Shown here: positions 6,296 to 8,145 of the stretch, in pieces
Position numbering within the stretch: position 1 is the first letter of the stretch
Layout: each line of letters begins with the position of its first letter
The notes under the pieces: model-generated
Told to the model about the DNA's origin: nothing
The model's input: the letters and a program-made list of their open reading frames with translations, nothing else
The model's database searches: none
Made by a program: the position numbers and the translations under genes
Assembly: GCA_023441255.1 (NCBI GenBank)
Contig: JAEZPW010000129.1
Coordinates: 1-8,145, forward strand
Length of the DNA stretch: 8,145 nucleotides
Direction: 5' to 3'
Source: Acidobacteriota bacterium
GTDB taxonomy: Bacteria > Acidobacteriota > Terriglobia > Terriglobales > Acidobacteriaceae

Positions 6296-7508
6296 ATTTT
6301 CGCGTTATCAAATTGCGCGTCACTGCAACCGCAGACGCGTTGTCCACCGAGGAAGTCCATAAGGCCGTGATCGGCCCAGCGAACTCCAGCGGCCCAGCCG
6401 CCGCGGTCGCTTCACGGTTAACGATCTGGAACGCCTGCACCACATCGGCAATTGAGTAATCACCCGCCCGGGTCGCAACCACATATCGCTCGCCCGGCTG
6501 GCAGGAACTTACAAGGCTCGCGATATCCGACCCCCATCCTTGTATCGATGACGGTCTTGGGGTCGCTCCGGCTTTCCCGCCAAAGAAGGTCACGCGACCA
6601 TCGACGCCCGCAAGAAGCCACAAAGGCAGCCCCTCTTCCACAACGCTGGCAACCGAGTAGAACGGCGGCACCGTGTAGCTGGCCGGTCCTCCCGCGGTCT
6701 GCGGGTCATAGAACGCGACCGTTCCATTGAAAAAATTCCGTACCGGCGAGAAGAAGGCTTCCGTGCCGATCCCAGCTCCCGTATGCACAGGCCACGGATC
6801 ATCCGTTTCCGTACAACTCAGCGATACCGCACTCGTGGCCTGCGTACAACGTACTCCCGGCAACGAGACGCCAAGCATGGTCGTGCCGTTGCTCCAGAGC
6901 AGTCCACGAAGATCCCGCGGCATGGCCCTGCGATACGTCAGAGGTTGGGACTGCAGTTCCAGCCAGTTCGCGCCCTGTATGCGAAACCACGTAACGCGCG
7001 CAGGCGACAACACCGCCGCGCTGTCCGCTCTCAAGTCCACATCGAGTATCGGCTCATCCTGAACCAGCAGAAGCTTGCGCCGCAGCGTTAAGGCAGATGC
7101 GTCGCGCATCTCTGCCGACTGCTGTCGCGCGACCGTCTGCATCACCACCTCGGTCCCGCTTCCTTCCTGCAGTTCGGCCACCCAGAGATAGCCCTGCGCA
7201 TTCTCCGAAAGCGTGACGTTCACGGTCGCAACTGCCTGTCCCGTCGCGACGATATCCATCCGCGCGGCCCGAAGTTGCGCTTCAATCTGCGACCTGATCG
7301 AACGAACGTCGCCAGCCGATAACGACGATCGGTTGTTGATGGAGAGCGCAATCGCCGAACCCGGCCCGATCTTGCCCATGATCCGCGTCGCCAGTTCAGT
7401 TGCGGGCGCGCTCCATGTATCGGCGCGCATCAGCAACGCCGTCGCCACGAAGGCGAAAAGCCAAATTGCATGGCGCACAACCCGCATCTTGCGCTCGTAC
7501 CTTTGCAC
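6258..7508 (-). CDS. Secreted protein of unknown function, possible beta-propeller half
   Basis: I do not recognise a named family for this 416-residue protein. A basic N-terminus followed by a hydrophobic stretch (about 13-27) gives a signal peptide or anchor. Residues 35-160 look like a mixed alpha/beta domain (ALSINNRSSLSAGDV, then a helix and VNVTLSEN). Residues 165-415 are Trp/Gly-rich beta sequence with repeats reminiscent of propeller blades (LWLLAGVDGRVTFF at 296-309, YVVATRAGDYSIADVVQAF at 342-360, ITALWTSSVDNASAVAVTRN at 380-399). Four cysteines (C221, C232, C336, C414) sit in the exported part and could form disulfides. The GTG start at 7506-7508 is supported by AAGGA eight bases upstream; an ATG at codon 8 is an alternative with a worse site. 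As first gene of the operon it is probably made with the binding protein and the kinase, so it may take part in sensing or be a ligand-related envelope protein. That is inference. Confidence 0.75.
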   Translation of the reverse strand: MQRYERKMRVVRHAIWLFAFVATALLMRADTWSAPATELATRIMGKIGPGSAIALSINNRSSLSAGDVRSIRSQIEAQLRAARMDIVATGQAVATVNVTLSENAQGYLWVAELQEGSGTEVVMQTVARQQSAEMRDASALTLRRKLLLVQDEPILDVDLRADSAAVLSPARVTWFRIQGANWLELQSQPLTYRRAMPRDLRGLLWSNGTTMLGVSLPGVRCTQATSAVSLSCTETDDPWPVHTGAGIGTEAFFSPVRNFFNGTVAFYDPQTAGGPASYTVPPFYSVASVVEEGLPLWLLAGVDGRVTFFGGKAGATPRPSSIQGWGSDIASLVSSCQPGERYVVATRAGDYSIADVVQAFQIVNREATAAAGPLEFAGPITALWTSSVDNASAVAVTRNLITRKYEAYSLSLVCNQ

Positions 7509-7516
7509 AAAAATTG

Positions 7517-7521
7517 TCCTT
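7517..7521 (-). promoter_or_regulatory. Ribosome binding site deciding a GTG start
   Basis: AAGGA on the minus strand lies eight bases before the GTG at 7506-7508. It favours that start over the in-frame ATG at 7485-7487, whose nearest purine-rich stretch is about 12 bases away. Confidence 0.6.
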
Positions 7522-7535
7522 CGTTTTGCGCGCGG

Positions 7536-7564
7536 ATTATAGCATCGCGCTGCTCTGCCTCAGT
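7536..7564 (-). promoter_or_regulatory. Operon promoter with extended -10 (TGC-TATAAT)
   Basis: On the minus strand, a perfect TATAAT (7541-7536) is preceded by TGC, giving an extended -10. The -35 region (around 7559-7565, ACTGAG or TACTGA) is poor, which is usual when an extended -10 is present. The expected start of transcription is near 7529, leaving a leader of about 21 bases before the GTG at 7508 with the AAGGA site inside. This is a sigma-70-type promoter driving the four-gene unit. Confidence 0.65.
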
Positions 7565-7583
7565 ATGACGGAATCACCTGCGC

Positions 7584-7601
7584 CTGTCTGCCCGAAGACA
7601 G
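7584..7601. repeat. Small hairpin next to the larger palindrome
   Basis: CTGTCT (7584-7589) and AGACAG (7596-7601) form a 6-base stem with a 6-base loop. It touches the large palindrome starting at 7601, sharing one base. Together they could form tandem stem-loops in any transcript coming from the SPFH gene. Confidence 0.35.
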
Positions 7602-7633
7602 CCCACCACGCGAGAGGCCTGCGCGTGGTGGGC
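7601..7633. repeat. 12-bp perfect palindrome with 9-base loop
   Basis: GCCCACCACGCG (7601-7612) and CGCGTGGTGGGC (7622-7633) are perfectly complementary around a 9-base loop. The stem is GC-rich and has no T-run on either side, so a simple intrinsic terminator is unlikely. It lies about 60 bases upstream of the operon's -10. It looks like an intergenic REP-like element, or a factor-dependent end for the SPFH transcript. Confidence 0.65.
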
Positions 7634-7638
7634 ACATC

Positions 7639-7675
7639 CGGCGGCGCAGTCATTTTGCGGAATGGAGTGCCGCCG
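7639..7675. repeat. 7-bp inverted repeat between the two large palindromes
   Basis: CGGCGGC (7639-7645) and GCCGCCG (7669-7675) pair across 23 bases. It adds a third stem to the cluster between the SPFH gene and the operon promoter. The long loop makes it less convincing than its neighbours. Confidence 0.3.
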
Positions 7676-7705
7676 AAATTTCACCGGACATCATCCTCCG
7701 TGGGT

Positions 7706-7739
7706 GCCCCACGTTCCGCGAAGCTAACGTGGGGCTTTT
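7706..7739 (+). terminator. 10-bp palindrome followed by TTTT, terminator-like on the plus strand
   Basis: GCCCCACGTT (7706-7715) and AACGTGGGGC (7726-7735) form a perfect 10-base stem with a 10-base loop, followed by TTTT (7736-7739). The T-run makes it an intrinsic terminator only for plus-strand transcription, yet no plus-strand gene is seen to its left. On the minus strand it stands 20 bases past the SPFH stop, and there it lacks a T-run. It may stop antisense transcripts, close the SPFH mRNA as a structured end, or be a mobile palindromic repeat. Confidence 0.45.
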
Positions 7740-7755
7740 CCGACCAGCACCACAG

Positions 7756-8145
7756 TCACTGCTGTCCACCGCCTCGGGTCATCGGCGTCTGCGGCGGATC
7801 ATCCGGCACCGGTTGCGGCGCGCCCGAAATCCCGTTCCTCAGAACATCATTGAAGAAGAAGCGCCCATCCGTCGGCACCATCATGATCTGGATCTTGTCC
7901 GACAATCTCTCTGCCACGATCTTGTTGATCAGCAGCGGATTCTGCTTCAGCACGGCCGCCTCGTTCTTCATCCGCTCGGTGTCGGCTACGGCCGTGATCT
8001 TGATGCGGTTCGCCTCAGCCTCAGCCAGCAGGTTGCGCCTCTGCAACTCGGCCTTGCTGTCGATGACCTTCGCTTCCGCCGCCGCCTCTGCATTCTTGAT
8101 CGTCGCTTCCTTACGGGCCTCGGCCTCAAGTCGTGACTGCTCGAT
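7756..8145 (-). CDS. SPFH/prohibitin-family membrane protein, C-terminal part
   Basis: Only the last 129 residues are in the window; the frame stays open to the right edge, so the start lies outside. The visible part begins with a long charged Ala/Glu/Lys helix (EAEARKEATIKNAEAAAEAK and onward), a coiled coil typical of the region after the SPFH (Band 7) domain in prohibitin- and stomatin-like proteins. It continues with LKQNPLLINKIVAERLSDKIQIMMVPTDGRFFFNDVL, which matches the usual end of the conserved part, followed by a Pro/Gly/Gln-rich tail. Such proteins form oligomeric membrane scaffolds, often associated with proteases such as FtsH. The membrane anchor and SPFH core are not visible, so the exact subfamily cannot be given. 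It is separated from the four-gene operon by 247 bases containing a cluster of palindromes, and is probably a separate transcription unit. Confidence 0.85.
   Translation of the reverse strand: MEQSRLEAEARKEATIKNAEAAAEAKVIDSKAELQRRNLLAEAEANRIKITAVADTERMKNEAAVLKQNPLLINKIVAERLSDKIQIMMVPTDGRFFFNDVLRNGISGAPQPVPDDPPQTPMTRGGGQQ

Noticed and set aside
7655..7675. Minus-strand near-match to a sigma-54 promoter (GGCAC then CCGC) upstream of the operon, which would suggest self-activation by the regulator.
   Set aside because: GG and GC are separated by 11 bases instead of the required 10, and TTGC is not matched. It also lies within an inverted repeat, and a good sigma-70 promoter exists closer to the gene.

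Overview
The window reads as an ordinary chromosomal stretch of a moderately GC-rich Gram-negative bacterium (about 60% G+C by eye). The SPFH tail, the NtrY/NtrX-style two-component pair, the Sec-exported proteins and the GGCTGAN/CTAAYRG heptad repeats together suggest an Acidobacteriota-like (Terriglobia) soil lineage. This is a style-based inference: no rRNA or marker gene is present. All six supported genes lie on the minus strand, and the long plus-strand reading frames are antisense shadows.

Right to left, in the direction of transcription. (1) 7756-8145 is the C-terminal 129 residues of an SPFH/prohibitin-type membrane protein whose start lies beyond the window. (2) 7509-7755 is an intergenic strip with three perfect-stem palindromes and a promoter with an extended -10 (TGC-TATAAT). 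(3) A tightly packed four-gene unit follows: a secreted protein of unknown function (6258-7508), an exported family-5 (oligopeptide-type) ABC substrate-binding protein (4928-6295), an NtrY-like sensor histidine kinase (3111-4931) and an NtrC/NtrX-class sigma-54 activating response regulator (1667-3121). The genes overlap by 38, 4 (ATGA) and 11 bases, so they are almost certainly one operon with translational coupling. No permease or ATPase is present, so the binding protein may serve sensing rather than uptake.

(4) 1228-1666 is a 439-base non-coding gap dominated by nested tandem repeats. Four 40-55 base units are each built around runs of a GCTGANN heptad, followed by five copies of a second heptad (CTAAYRG-type). 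Several inverted repeats also lie in this gap. (5) 187-1227 is a radical SAM enzyme with a reduced SPASM/twitch-like cysteine domain, with no substrate gene nearby. (6) 1-186 has no gene I can support.

The most notable points are the permease-less binding protein coupled to a two-component system, the two-level heptad repeat array, a perfect GC-rich palindrome inside the start of the regulator gene, and the orphan radical SAM enzyme whose start codon sits beside an inverted repeat.
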